DNA from: Eubacteriales bacterium
Lineage (GTDB): Bacteria; Bacillota; Clostridia; Lachnospirales; Lachnospiraceae
NCBI GenBank assembly: GCA_030524545.1
Contig: JAUNGM010000030.1
Span: 1-49,425 of the forward strand
Length of the DNA: 49,425 bases
Direction: 5' to 3'
Positions 17,573 through 24,716 of the stretch are shown one piece after another. The number at the start of each line of letters is the position of its first letter. Within the stretch, counting starts at the first letter, position 1. The notes below the pieces were generated by a model that was given only the letters and a program-made list of their open reading frames with translations, had not been told where the DNA came from and did not search any database. The translations under genes were made by a program, and so were the position numbers.

Positions 17573-19639
17573 ATGGCTGCAAAACATGGAAACTTATCAA
17601 TTAACAGTGACAATATCTTCCCAATAATTAAAAAATGGCTGTATTCCGACCACGATATTTTTGTTCGTGAAATGATTTCCAACGGATGCGATGCAATCAC
17701 AAAGCTTCGTAAACTGGAAGTAATGGGTGAATACACGTTCCCGGAAAATTATAAAGCAAATATTCAGGTGATCGTAAATCCTGAGGAAAAAACCTTAAAA
17801 TTCATTGATACCGGTATTGGTATGACTTCAGATGAAGTAGAAGAGTATATTACACAGATTGCTTTTTCCGGAGCGACAGAGTTTCTGGAGAAATATAAGG
17901 ACAAGACTTCTGATGACCAGATCATTGGTCATTTCGGACTTGGCTTTTATTCCGCATTTATGGTAGCGGATGAAGTACACATCGATACCCTTTCTTATAA
18001 AGAAGGCGCAGAAGCGGTTCACTGGACCTGCGACGGAGGCACCGAATATGATATGCAGGAAGGTAATAAGACTTCCGTTGGTACAGAGATTACCCTGTTC
18101 CTGAATGAGGAAAGTCTGGAATTTGCCAATGAATATCGTATGCGTGAAGTCATCGAGAAATATTGTTCTTTCATGCCTGTTGATATTTATCTCTCTAAGG
18201 AGAATGCAGAACAGGAATACGAGACGATTGATGAGTCTGAGCTGAGAGAGGATGATGTGGTTGTGGAACACATCCATGAGGAAGCAAAGACAGAAGAAAA
18301 AGAGAACGAAAACGGTGAAAAAGAAGTCGTAGAAGTTTCTCCGGCCAGAGATAAAGTAAAAATCAATAAACGTCCGGTATCCTTAAGTGATACACATCCT
18401 TTGTGGATGAAGCATCCGAATGACTGTACGGACGAGGAGTATAAGGAGTTTTACCGCAAGGTATTTCTTGATTATAAAGAGCCGTTGTTCTGGATCCACT
18501 TAAATATGGATTATCCGTTTAATCTGAAGGGAATTCTGTACTTCCCGAAGATTAATACGGAATATGACTCTATCGAGGGAACCATTAAGCTGTATAACAA
18601 CCAGGTATTTATTGCAGATAATATCAAAGAGGTCATTCCGGAGTTCCTTCTTCTTCTGAAAGGTGTTATTGACTGCCCGGATCTTCCTCTGAATGTTTCC
18701 AGAAGTGCGCTGCAGAATGACGGATTTGTGAAGAAAATTTCCGAGTATATTGCGAAAAAGGTAGCAGATAAGCTGACCGGCATGTGCAAGACAGACAGAG
18801 AGTCCTATGAGAAATACTGGGATGATATCAGTCCGTTTGTAAAATTCGGATGCATTAAGGATACCAAATTTGCAGATAAAGTCCATGATTACATTCTCTT
18901 TAAGAATCTGGATGGCAAATACCTGACTCTGAAAGACTGCATCGAAGAAAACAAGAAGGAAGAGGACAAGACTTCAGATGATGTTGTAACAGAAGAGACA
19001 GTAGACGACACTGAAGCGCAGAAGGATGATGAGAAAGAACCGGAGAAGACAACGATCTTCTATGTGACAGACGAAGTACAGCAGAGCCAGTATATCAACA
19101 TGTTTAAGGAGGCAGGCAAGGATGCAGTGCTTCTGAAACATAATATTGACAGTCCGTTCATCTCTCATCTGGAACAGAAAGATCAGACGATCCAGTTCAA
19201 GCGTATTGACGCAGATCTGACGGAAGAACTGAGGGAGGACGGAAGTGCCGATGAGGAAACTGCAAATAAATTAACGGAACTGTTCCGCAAACACCTGAAT
19301 AAAGAGAAACTTGAAGTGAAGGTGGAAAAACTGAAAAACAGTTCTATGGCAGCTATGATGACACTTTCAGAAGAAAGCCGCCGTATGCAGGACATGATGA
19401 AGATGTATAATATGTACGGTATGGATCCGGGCATGTTCGGGGGAAATGAGACTCTCGTTCTCAATGCGAACCACTCTCTTGTACAGTATTTGTCAGAGCA
19501 TGGTGATGCAGAGCATGCACAGATGATCTGTGAGCAGCTTTATGATCTTGCAATGCTGAGCCATAAGCAGCTTTCTCCGGAAGAAATGACTAAGTTTGTA
19601 CAGAGAAGCAATGATATTCTGATGCTGCTTACAAAATAA
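17573..19639 (+). CDS. htpG: Molecular chaperone HtpG (Hsp90 family)
   Basis: A 688-residue ATP-dependent cytosolic chaperone. The N-terminal GHKL ATPase domain (about 1-215) has REMISNGCDAITK with the ATP-binding Asn, DTGIGMT and GHFGLGFYS lid residues. A middle domain follows (about 260-455, with WIHLNMDYPFNLKG and the NVSRSALQ catalytic loop). The C-terminal dimerisation domain is about 560-688. Two highly charged stretches (about 222-259 and 456-492) separate the domains. ATG 17573 is chosen because AAAGGAG (17556-17562) sits 10 bases upstream; an in-frame GTG at 17564 would be too close to that site. It is preceded by a CIRCE operator, so HrcA control is expected, and is apparently monocistronic. 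Confidence 0.96.
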   Translation: MAAKHGNLSINSDNIFPIIKKWLYSDHDIFVREMISNGCDAITKLRKLEVMGEYTFPENYKANIQVIVNPEEKTLKFIDTGIGMTSDEVEEYITQIAFSGATEFLEKYKDKTSDDQIIGHFGLGFYSAFMVADEVHIDTLSYKEGAEAVHWTCDGGTEYDMQEGNKTSVGTEITLFLNEESLEFANEYRMREVIEKYCSFMPVDIYLSKENAEQEYETIDESELREDDVVVEHIHEEAKTEEKENENGEKEVVEVSPARDKVKINKRPVSLSDTHPLWMKHPNDCTDEEYKEFYRKVFLDYKEPLFWIHLNMDYPFNLKGILYFPKINTEYDSIEGTIKLYNNQVFIADNIKEVIPEFLLLLKGVIDCPDLPLNVSRSALQNDGFVKKISEYIAKKVADKLTGMCKTDRESYEKYWDDISPFVKFGCIKDTKFADKVHDYILFKNLDGKYLTLKDCIEENKKEEDKTSDDVVTEETVDDTEAQKDDEKEPEKTTIFYVTDEVQQSQYINMFKEAGKDAVLLKHNIDSPFISHLEQKDQTIQFKRIDADLTEELREDGSADEETANKLTELFRKHLNKEKLEVKVEKLKNSSMAAMMTLSEESRRMQDMMKMYNMYGMDPGMFGGNETLVLNANHSLVQYLSEHGDAEHAQMICEQLYDLAMLSHKQLSPEEMTKFVQRSNDILMLLTK

Positions 19640-19690
19640 TTCTAAAAGATGATCCTATAAAAATGATTTTATAAAAAAGCTGTAAAACTA

Positions 19691-19758
19691 AAAACCTCTT
19701 CGGAGAACTGTTTCCCTGCCGGATGGCAGCCTGTTATATAGTTCTCAGAAGAGGTTTT
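19691..19758 (+). terminator. Long hairpin after htpG
   Basis: The arms at 19691-19709 and 19740-19758 can pair over 19 positions with one mismatch (AAAACCTCTTC with GAAGAGGTTTT at the base). The loop holds a smaller CTGCC/GGCAG stem. Only four T follow, so it may be a terminator or another structured element. The rest of the gene-free stretch 19640-19992 shows only the promoter at 19826. Confidence 0.6.
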
Positions 19759-19825
19759 CTGCAGTCTGGAAAATCTCCCGATTTTAGCTGATATCTTTCT
19801 ATAACCTGGCAGGTACCTGCAGAAC

Positions 19826-19854
19826 TTGACAAAAACGGTTTGGATTTTTATGCT
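19826..19854 (+). promoter_or_regulatory. Promoter of the Spo0A-C-domain gene
   Basis: TTGACA at 19826-19831 and TATGCT at 19849-19854 with a 17-base spacer. The predicted leader is about 130 bases, AT-rich, without an obvious strong hairpin; the gene has a GGGAGGAG ribosome site. Confidence 0.7.
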
Positions 19855-19992
19855 AACAATGTATGTCTGAAATTGATAAAGGAAGTTTCTTTTCTAAATA
19901 TGTCGAATTTGCTAGACTTTGTTAGATTAAGCGAAAATAAGATATTTTTGTCGTAAGATATAGTAAGCATACGAGATTTCGGGAGGAGAAGC

Positions 19993-20319
19993 ATGAAAGA
20001 AGTATACAGACTGATCAGAAGACTTGGGGCAACATCAAAGTACAAAGGTTACTACTTTGTGGCAGAAGCAGTAAAGATTTCTATGGAGTCACAGGAACGT
20101 CCTATCAGAATCACAAAAGACATTTATCCATGTCTGGCTAAGAAATTTAAATCCACACCGATGAATGTAGAGCACGATATCAGGACAGTCATCAATGTCT
20201 GCTGGACAATGAATAAGAACGATTTGGATCGTATCGCAGGATATCCTCTGATATATAAGCCGACAAACAGTGAATTTGTAGATATGCTGGCTTATTATTT
20301 ATTGCAGAATGACAATTAA
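19993..20319 (+). CDS. Stand-alone Spo0A C-terminal-like DNA-binding protein
   Basis: A 108-residue protein that corresponds over nearly its whole length to the DNA-binding (sigma-A-contacting) domain of the sporulation regulator Spo0A. Recognisable segments are YKGYYFVAEAV near residues 17-27, ITKDIYPCLAKKFKSTP (about 40-56), the recognition-helix region VEHDIRTVINVCW (about 59-71) and YKPTNSEFVDMLA near the end. The phosphorylatable receiver domain of Spo0A is absent, and no receiver gene is adjacent. It may bind 0A-box-like sites constitutively or compete with full-length Spo0A. The promoter is good and the gene is monocistronic, convergent with the gene at 20326. Assignment to the domain family is strong; its role is inference. 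Confidence 0.88.
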   Translation: MKEVYRLIRRLGATSKYKGYYFVAEAVKISMESQERPIRITKDIYPCLAKKFKSTPMNVEHDIRTVINVCWTMNKNDLDRIAGYPLIYKPTNSEFVDMLAYYLLQNDN

Positions 20320-20325
20320 CATAGC

Positions 20326-20829
20326 TTACATCTGATCAAAAAGAATATTGTGGCGGCGGAAAAAGTCCAGAACCATGGCATCCCATTGTTGCTCCGGTGA
20401 TTTGTCAGGGATAAAGGTCTTCAGGGAGATTCCGGTGGTACATAATAATTCTTTATTTTTATATTGAATATTAATGAACATTCCGCTGACCATTTCCGGG
20501 GAAATATGGCTGCTCAGATTTTTCAGGATAGCCTGCTTCTGTCTGTGAGAAATCTGAAAGACAATTCTAAAGTGGAGTGGAGTACGTTTGCCGCGGATGA
20601 CAGAATAACAAAATGGCTTTATTTCTTTCCAAAGGGAATAAGTCATGCCGGATTGGTCAAAAATATCACAGGTGTCCGTATCAAAAAAATCTCGCCGGAG
20701 TTTTCCGTCAATCGAAAAAGTATTAAATGTAGTGATGACGGTTTCCACCATTTCAAATTGATCAAAAGTTGTGCCGATCAGCATCTGATTCATAAATTCT
20801 TTTACATCTATTATATTTAAAGCCAGCAT
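20326..20829 (-). CDS. DUF5721-like protein of unknown function
   Basis: A 167-residue soluble protein. The start MLALNIIDVKEFMNQML, the central TTFNTFSIDGKL, GMTYSLWKEIKPFCYSVI and RGKRTPLHFRIVFQ, and the C-terminal W-DxMV-DFF segment match what I remember of DUF5721, a family common in Lachnospiraceae with no known function. No signal peptide or membrane segment is seen. On the - strand GGAG is 7 bases before the ATG at 20829. It converges with the Spo0A-C gene, with only 6 bases between the stop codons and no obvious terminator between them. Confidence 0.75.
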   Translation of the reverse strand: MLALNIIDVKEFMNQMLIGTTFDQFEMVETVITTFNTFSIDGKLRRDFFDTDTCDIFDQSGMTYSLWKEIKPFCYSVIRGKRTPLHFRIVFQISHRQKQAILKNLSSHISPEMVSGMFINIQYKNKELLCTTGISLKTFIPDKSPEQQWDAMVLDFFRRHNILFDQM

Positions 20830-20970
20830 TCATTTGCTCCTTACTTTTACATATCCCTGTTAAAAAAATAGCTGAGTATCAGAGAAGGTAAATTCTATAC
20901 TGCAATTTGCGCAGTACATCCATATTATAAATCAGAACAGAAAAAAAGAACAGAGTTTTTCGAAAAAGAC

Positions 20971-20999
20971 TTTTCAAATATAACTGTATGTGGTAATAT
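20971..20999 (+). promoter_or_regulatory. Candidate promoter of the DegV gene
   Basis: TTTTCA at 20971-20976 and TAATAT at 20994-20999 with a 17-base spacer, about 40 bases before the TTG start. Confidence 0.5.
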
Positions 21000-21046
21000 A
21001 GATGTGGTATTCAAAACTACATATTATGGAAAAGAGGACGATATAA

Positions 21047-21886
21047 TTGAGTTATAAAATTGTAATAGATAGCTGTGGAGAACTTTTGGAAGAATGGAAA
21101 CAGGATGAGAGGTTTGAGTCTATCCCCCTGACACTGATGGTAGGAAGCGAAAGCATTATTGATGACGAAACTTTTGATCAGAAAGACTTTCTTCAGAAAG
21201 TTGCTGCATGTCCGGAGTGCCCGAAATCTGCATGTCCTTCACCGGAACGTTATATGCGGTCCTACCAGTGTGAGGCAGAGCATGTATATGCGGTGACTCT
21301 TTCTGCGGAGCTGAGTGGTTCTTATAATAGTGCAGTGCTTGGACGTAATCTTTATCTGGAAGAACAGGGAGATAAAAAAATTCATGTGTTTAATTCCTGT
21401 TCTGCATCTGTGGGAGAGACCCTCATTGCCATGAAGATTCAGGAGTGTGAAGAGAACGGCCTTTCCTTTGAAGAAGTAGTGGAAAAAGTTGAGAAATATA
21501 TCAGCACACAGAATACCTTTTTTGTTCTTGAAAACCTGGAGACACTTCGTAAAAACGGACGTTTAAGCAAGGCGAAAGCGTTGGTTGCAAGTGCCCTTAA
21601 GATTAAACCTGTGATGGGTTCCACGGATGACGGGAATATTTGCCAGCTGGATCAGGCAAGGGGAATGAATAAGGCTTTGATAAAAATGGTAGACCATATT
21701 ATCAAAAAGACTGCTGACAGTGCTGAGAGAACTTTGGCAATCAGCCATTGCAATTGTGCGGCCAGAGCGCAGATCCTGAAGGAGGCGATTCAGGAAAAAG
21801 TAAATCCGGCTAAAATTGTGGTTTTGGAAACTGCAGGAGTGAGCAGCATGTATGCGAATGACGGCGGTGTGATTGTAGTGGTTTAA
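21047..21886 (+). CDS. DegV family fatty-acid-binding protein
   Basis: A 279-residue DegV/FakB-type protein. Such proteins bind a long-chain fatty acid and can present it to a fatty-acid kinase for phosphorylation. The N-terminal domain starts SYKIVIDSCGEL (DegV proteins typically have VTDS here) and includes the SACPSPERYM loop and the AELSGSYNSA motif that contacts the carboxylate in family structures. The C-terminal domain follows from about residue 150. Translation starts at TTG 21047, 7-12 bases after AAGAGGA. No fakA/dak-like kinase gene is adjacent. Ligand identity cannot be predicted. Confidence 0.9.
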   Translation: MSYKIVIDSCGELLEEWKQDERFESIPLTLMVGSESIIDDETFDQKDFLQKVAACPECPKSACPSPERYMRSYQCEAEHVYAVTLSAELSGSYNSAVLGRNLYLEEQGDKKIHVFNSCSASVGETLIAMKIQECEENGLSFEEVVEKVEKYISTQNTFFVLENLETLRKNGRLSKAKALVASALKIKPVMGSTDDGNICQLDQARGMNKALIKMVDHIIKKTADSAERTLAISHCNCAARAQILKEAIQEKVNPAKIVVLETAGVSSMYANDGGVIVVV

Positions 21887-21909
21887 TACTTTTCTTTTGA
21901 AGCAGACTG

Positions 21910-21918
21910 TGATATAAT
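21910..21918 (+). promoter_or_regulatory. Extended -10 promoter element
   Basis: TGATATAAT, a TGnTATAAT extended -10 box, lies 24 bases after the degV stop codon; the -35 region is poor. It would give the small membrane protein gene its own transcript. Confidence 0.45.
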
Positions 21919-22012
21919 AGGAATACTTGGTGAGCATGGTATCATGCGAACATATACGGCTGAACGACAGAATTCAGCCATTGATTCTGCTGAAAGAAAG
22001 GAAGACGGGATT

Positions 22013-22267
22013 ATGAGTCAGAAAAAAGTGGATGCTTATAAAGAACAAAAAGCAAATCGCCAGAAGATCATAAAGAGAGAAAAGATGATTCTGAGACTGG
22101 AAAAGATTGCGGCGCTTGTCGTATGTATTGTAGCTGTATGCTGGATTGGCTATTCTGTTCAGGACAAAGTAACAGGGAAAGACAGTGAAGAGCAGATCGT
22201 AACGGAAATGGATACTTCCGCTCTGGATGATTACCTTGCAGGACTTTCCGCAGAGGATGCAGAGTGA
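22013..22267 (+). CDS. Small single-pass membrane protein
   Basis: An 84-residue protein with a very basic N-terminal half (Lys/Arg/Gln, about residues 1-32), one hydrophobic segment (about 34-53, ALVVCIVAVCWIGYSV) and a short acidic tail (EEQIVTEMDTSALDDYLAGL). The positive N-terminus predicts that the tail is outside. The start is ATG 22013 with AAAGGAAG 8 bases upstream; a longer version from 21944 lacks a site. The family is not recognised. It follows degV but has its own -10 element and ends in a strong terminator. Confidence 0.75.
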   Translation: MSQKKVDAYKEQKANRQKIIKREKMILRLEKIAALVVCIVAVCWIGYSVQDKVTGKDSEEQIVTEMDTSALDDYLAGLSAEDAE

Positions 22268-22326
22268 TTTTTGCCGGGTGTCCGACAGAAAAGAAAGATA
22301 TAAAACATAATATAATACAGATAAAT

Positions 22327-22355
22327 AAAAATCCCCGGATCATCCGGGGATTTTT
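22327..22355. terminator. Bidirectional intrinsic terminator
   Basis: AAAAATCCCCGG (22327-22338) and CCGGGGATTTTT (22344-22355) pair perfectly around five bases, with A and T tracts on both sides. It separates the small membrane protein gene (+) from the cold-shock gene (-). Confidence 0.95.
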
Positions 22356-22426
22356 ATTGGTAAGCATATCTGAATAATTCAGATACCTAATAAACAAGTC
22401 ACGCACAAAGGTGAGCATTTACCTGA

Positions 22427-22627
22427 TTATAATTTGGTAACATTAGCAGCCTGCATTCCGCGAGCGCCTTCTGTTAAATCATAAGTAACCGCCTGTCCTT
22501 CATCTAAAGATTTAAAACCCTCTCCATTGATTGCAGAGAAATGTACGAAAACATCTGCTCCGTCTTCACCGGTAATAAAACCGTATCCTTTTTCTGCGTT
22601 GAACCATTTTACAGTTCCTTTGTTCAT
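22427..22627 (-). CDS. Cold-shock domain protein (CspA/CspB family)
   Basis: A 66-residue single OB-fold nucleic-acid-binding protein that acts as an RNA chaperone. RNP1 is KGYGFIT (residues 13-19) and RNP2 is VFVHFSAI (26-33); [18 protein letters not shown] is the classical start. The length is standard. On the - strand a GGAGG site is 7 bases from the ATG. It has a consensus promoter and a structured leader of about 125 bases, as known for cold-inducible csp genes. Confidence 0.97.
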   Translation of the reverse strand: MNKGTVKWFNAEKGYGFITGEDGADVFVHFSAINGEGFKSLDEGQAVTYDLTEGARGMQAANVTKL

Positions 22628-22671
22628 GATGATACCTCCATAAATATAAGTTGAAAAGTTATCTGGACGAG

Positions 22672-22731
22672 AAAATCACCAGATTTTACAGACTATATTA
22701 TAATATATAATCTCTAAAAACTAGTGATTTT
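22672..22731 (-). promoter_or_regulatory. Large stem-loop in the csp 5' leader
   Basis: The arms at 22672-22694 and 22709-22731 can pair over 23 positions with four non-Watson-Crick positions, around an AT-only loop that is itself palindromic. It lies within the leader transcript between the promoter at 22787-22759 and the ribosome site. Long foldable leaders act as thermosensors in known csp mRNAs; that role here is inferred. In the 355-base gap 22628-22982 I otherwise see only the two divergent promoters and the pyr leader hairpin. Confidence 0.5.
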
Positions 22732-22758
22732 ATAATAATTAATATAGATTCTTTTTTG

Positions 22759-22787
22759 ATTATAGCGCCAAGATTTGGAATTGTCAA
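22759..22787 (-). promoter_or_regulatory. Full-consensus sigma-A promoter of the cold-shock gene
   Basis: Read on the - strand: TTGACA (22787-22782), 17 bases, TATAAT (22764-22759). Both boxes match the consensus at all six positions, predicting very strong transcription. Confidence 0.9.
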
Positions 22788-22844
22788 GATGATTCTGAAT
22801 TGTTTCCCGCAAAAAATGAAAAGCGGTCAATCTTGAAAAAACTC

Positions 22845-22873
22845 TTTATAAAATGGCAGATTTCGTGTATTAT
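22845..22873 (+). promoter_or_regulatory. Candidate promoter of the pyr operon
   Basis: TTTATA at 22845-22850 and TATTAT at 22868-22873 with a 17-base spacer. The transcript would start about 100 bases before pyrF and include the hairpin at 22903-22938. Confidence 0.5.
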
Positions 22874-22902
22874 GTATGGTAATAGATCATGAATTGCCGT
22901 AA

Positions 22903-22938
22903 CTGTTCAGCAGATAGTATCTGTGAGGGGCTGAACAG
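22903..22938 (+). promoter_or_regulatory. Hairpin in the pyr operon leader
   Basis: CTGTTCAGC (22903-22911) pairs perfectly with GCTGAACAG (22930-22938); the loop contains a smaller AGATA/TATCT stem. It is followed by GTTGTTTT. It could be a weak attenuator or a binding hairpin for a regulator such as PyrR, but I do not see a clear terminator/antiterminator pair, so its role is uncertain. Confidence 0.45.
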
Positions 22939-22982
22939 ATGCGAGTTGTTTTAAAATAGCATAACAATAGGAGGAAGAACTC

Positions 22983-23909
22983 ATGATTAACAAGCTGATT
23001 GATAAAATCCGTAAAACAAATGCACCAATTGTAGTAGGTCTGGATCCTATGCTGAACTATGTCCCGAAGCATATTCAGGACAAGGCTTTTGCTGAATATG
23101 GAGAAACCCTGGAAGGCGCTGCGGAGGCAATCTGGCAGTTTAATAAAGGCATTGTGGATGCCACTTATGATCTGATTCCTGCTGTGAAGCCACAGATTGC
23201 TATGTATGAGCAGTTTGGAATCCCCGGACTTCAGGCATATAAGAAAACAATTGATTACTGTAAATCCAAAGATCTTGTAGTCATCGGTGACGTCAAACGC
23301 GGTGATATCGGCTCTACCTCTGCGGCCTATGCGGTAGGACATCTGGGTAAAGTTCAGGTGGGCAGTAAGTTTTATGCTGGTTTTGACGAAGATTTTGCAA
23401 CTGTCAATCCATATCTTGGAACGGACGGTGTGAAACCCTTTGTGGATGTATGTAAAGAAGAGAATAAGGGGCTGTTTATCCTGGTAAAGACCTCTAATCC
23501 GTCCAGTGGAGAGTTCCAGGACAGAATCATTGACGGACGTCCGCTTTATGAGTGGGTGGGAGAGAAAGTAGCCCAGTGGGGAGAAGACCACATGGGGAAT
23601 GAATACAGTTATATTGGAGCAGTTGTAGGTGCAACTTATCCGGAAATGGGCAAAGTGCTTCGTAAGATTATGCCGAAGACCTTTATCCTGGTACCTGGCT
23701 ATGGCGCTCAGGGAGGAAAAGGCGCCGATCTTGTTCATTTCTTTAATGAGGACGGTCTTGGTGCAATCGTCAACTCCTCCAGAGGAATCATTGCCGCCTA
23801 CAAACAGGAGAAATATGCCTCTATCGGCGAGCAGAACTATGCAGATGCTTCCAGAAAAGCTGTGGAAGACATGGCTGCAGATATCAGCGGTGCGCTGGAA
23901 TCACGCTAA
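22983..23909 (+). CDS. pyrF: Orotidine 5'-phosphate decarboxylase
   Basis: A 308-residue enzyme of the longer (type 2) PyrF class that converts OMP to UMP, the last step of de novo pyrimidine synthesis. The catalytic Lys-Asp network is visible as IGDVKRGDIGST (about 99-110); PAVKPQIAMYEQFG (about 65-78) and LVPGYGAQGG (about 237-246) bind the phosphate and base. AGGAGGA lies 8 bases before the ATG. It is the first gene of the pyrFKDE operon, 24 bases before pyrK. The length of about 300 residues distinguishes it from the short (about 230) PyrF of many bacilli. Confidence 0.97.
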   Translation: MINKLIDKIRKTNAPIVVGLDPMLNYVPKHIQDKAFAEYGETLEGAAEAIWQFNKGIVDATYDLIPAVKPQIAMYEQFGIPGLQAYKKTIDYCKSKDLVVIGDVKRGDIGSTSAAYAVGHLGKVQVGSKFYAGFDEDFATVNPYLGTDGVKPFVDVCKEENKGLFILVKTSNPSSGEFQDRIIDGRPLYEWVGEKVAQWGEDHMGNEYSYIGAVVGATYPEMGKVLRKIMPKTFILVPGYGAQGGKGADLVHFFNEDGLGAIVNSSRGIIAAYKQEKYASIGEQNYADASRKAVEDMAADISGALESR

Positions 23910-23933
23910 AAGAAACAGAGCAGGAGGAAGAGC

Positions 23934-24716
23934 ATGAGTGAAAAAGCAAAAGAAAGCTGCCCGATTTTAAGCCAGGAATGCATTGGCAAAGATATCTACA
24001 GCATGTGGCTTAAGACAGACAAGATTGCCGCGTCTGCAAAGCCGGGACAGTTTCTTTCCTTATATACAAGAGATGGGAGCAAGCTTCTGCCCCGTCCCAT
24101 CAGCATTTGTGAAATCAACAAAGAAAACGGAGGAATCCGTCTGGTATACCGTGTAACAGGAAAACATACCGGGACTGAGGAGTTCTCCCGCCTTCATGCC
24201 AAAGTACCTGTGGAGACACTGGGACCTTTGGGAAATGGATTTCCTCTGGAGCAGGCCAAGGGGAAAAAAGTATTTCTTATGGGAGGCGGTATTGGAATCC
24301 CGCCGATGCTTGAAACAGCAAAACAGCTGGATGCAGAGAAACAGATTATCCTGGGATACCGTGATGAACTGTTTTTAAAGGATGAATTTGAAGCTTACGG
24401 TCAGGTTTATGTCGCTACGGAAGACGGCAGTGCAGGAACCAGAGGAAATGTTATGGATGCCATTCGCGAGAATGGGCTGGAAGCGGATGTAATCTTTGCC
24501 TGCGGTCCGGCCCCGATGCTTCGTGCGATCAAGGCATATGCAGAAGAAAAGAATATCCCGTGCTGGATTTCCATGGAAGAGCGTATGGCCTGCGGAATTG
24601 GTGCATGTCTGGCCTGTGTCTGCAAATCCACTGAGGTGGACAGCCATTCCCATGTGCACAACAAGCGTGTCTGCAAGGATGGCCCTGTATTCTTAAGTAC
24701 GGAGGTGGATTTATGA
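23934..24716 (+). CDS. pyrK: Dihydroorotate dehydrogenase B, electron transfer subunit
   Basis: A 260-residue iron-sulfur flavoprotein that passes electrons from dihydroorotate oxidation in PyrD to NAD. An FAD domain with LLPRPISI (about 50-57) and an NAD-binding domain starting FLMGGGIGIPP (about 113-123) are followed by a C-terminal [2Fe-2S] site with cysteines in MACGIGACLACVC and one further downstream in RVC. AGCAGGAGGA precedes the ATG. The 3' end overlaps pyrD by four bases (ATGA), consistent with stoichiometric synthesis of the two subunits. This makes the dehydrogenase the NAD-linked class 1B type. Confidence 0.96.
   Translation: MSEKAKESCPILSQECIGKDIYSMWLKTDKIAASAKPGQFLSLYTRDGSKLLPRPISICEINKENGGIRLVYRVTGKHTGTEEFSRLHAKVPVETLGPLGNGFPLEQAKGKKVFLMGGGIGIPPMLETAKQLDAEKQIILGYRDELFLKDEFEAYGQVYVATEDGSAGTRGNVMDAIRENGLEADVIFACGPAPMLRAIKAYAEEKNIPCWISMEERMACGIGACLACVCKSTEVDSHSHVHNKRVCKDGPVFLSTEVDL

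Noticed and set aside
20464-20820. A + strand frame of 118 codons opposite the DUF5721-like gene
   Set aside because: The - strand frame has a ribosome site and a recognisable protein pattern; the + strand frame has neither.
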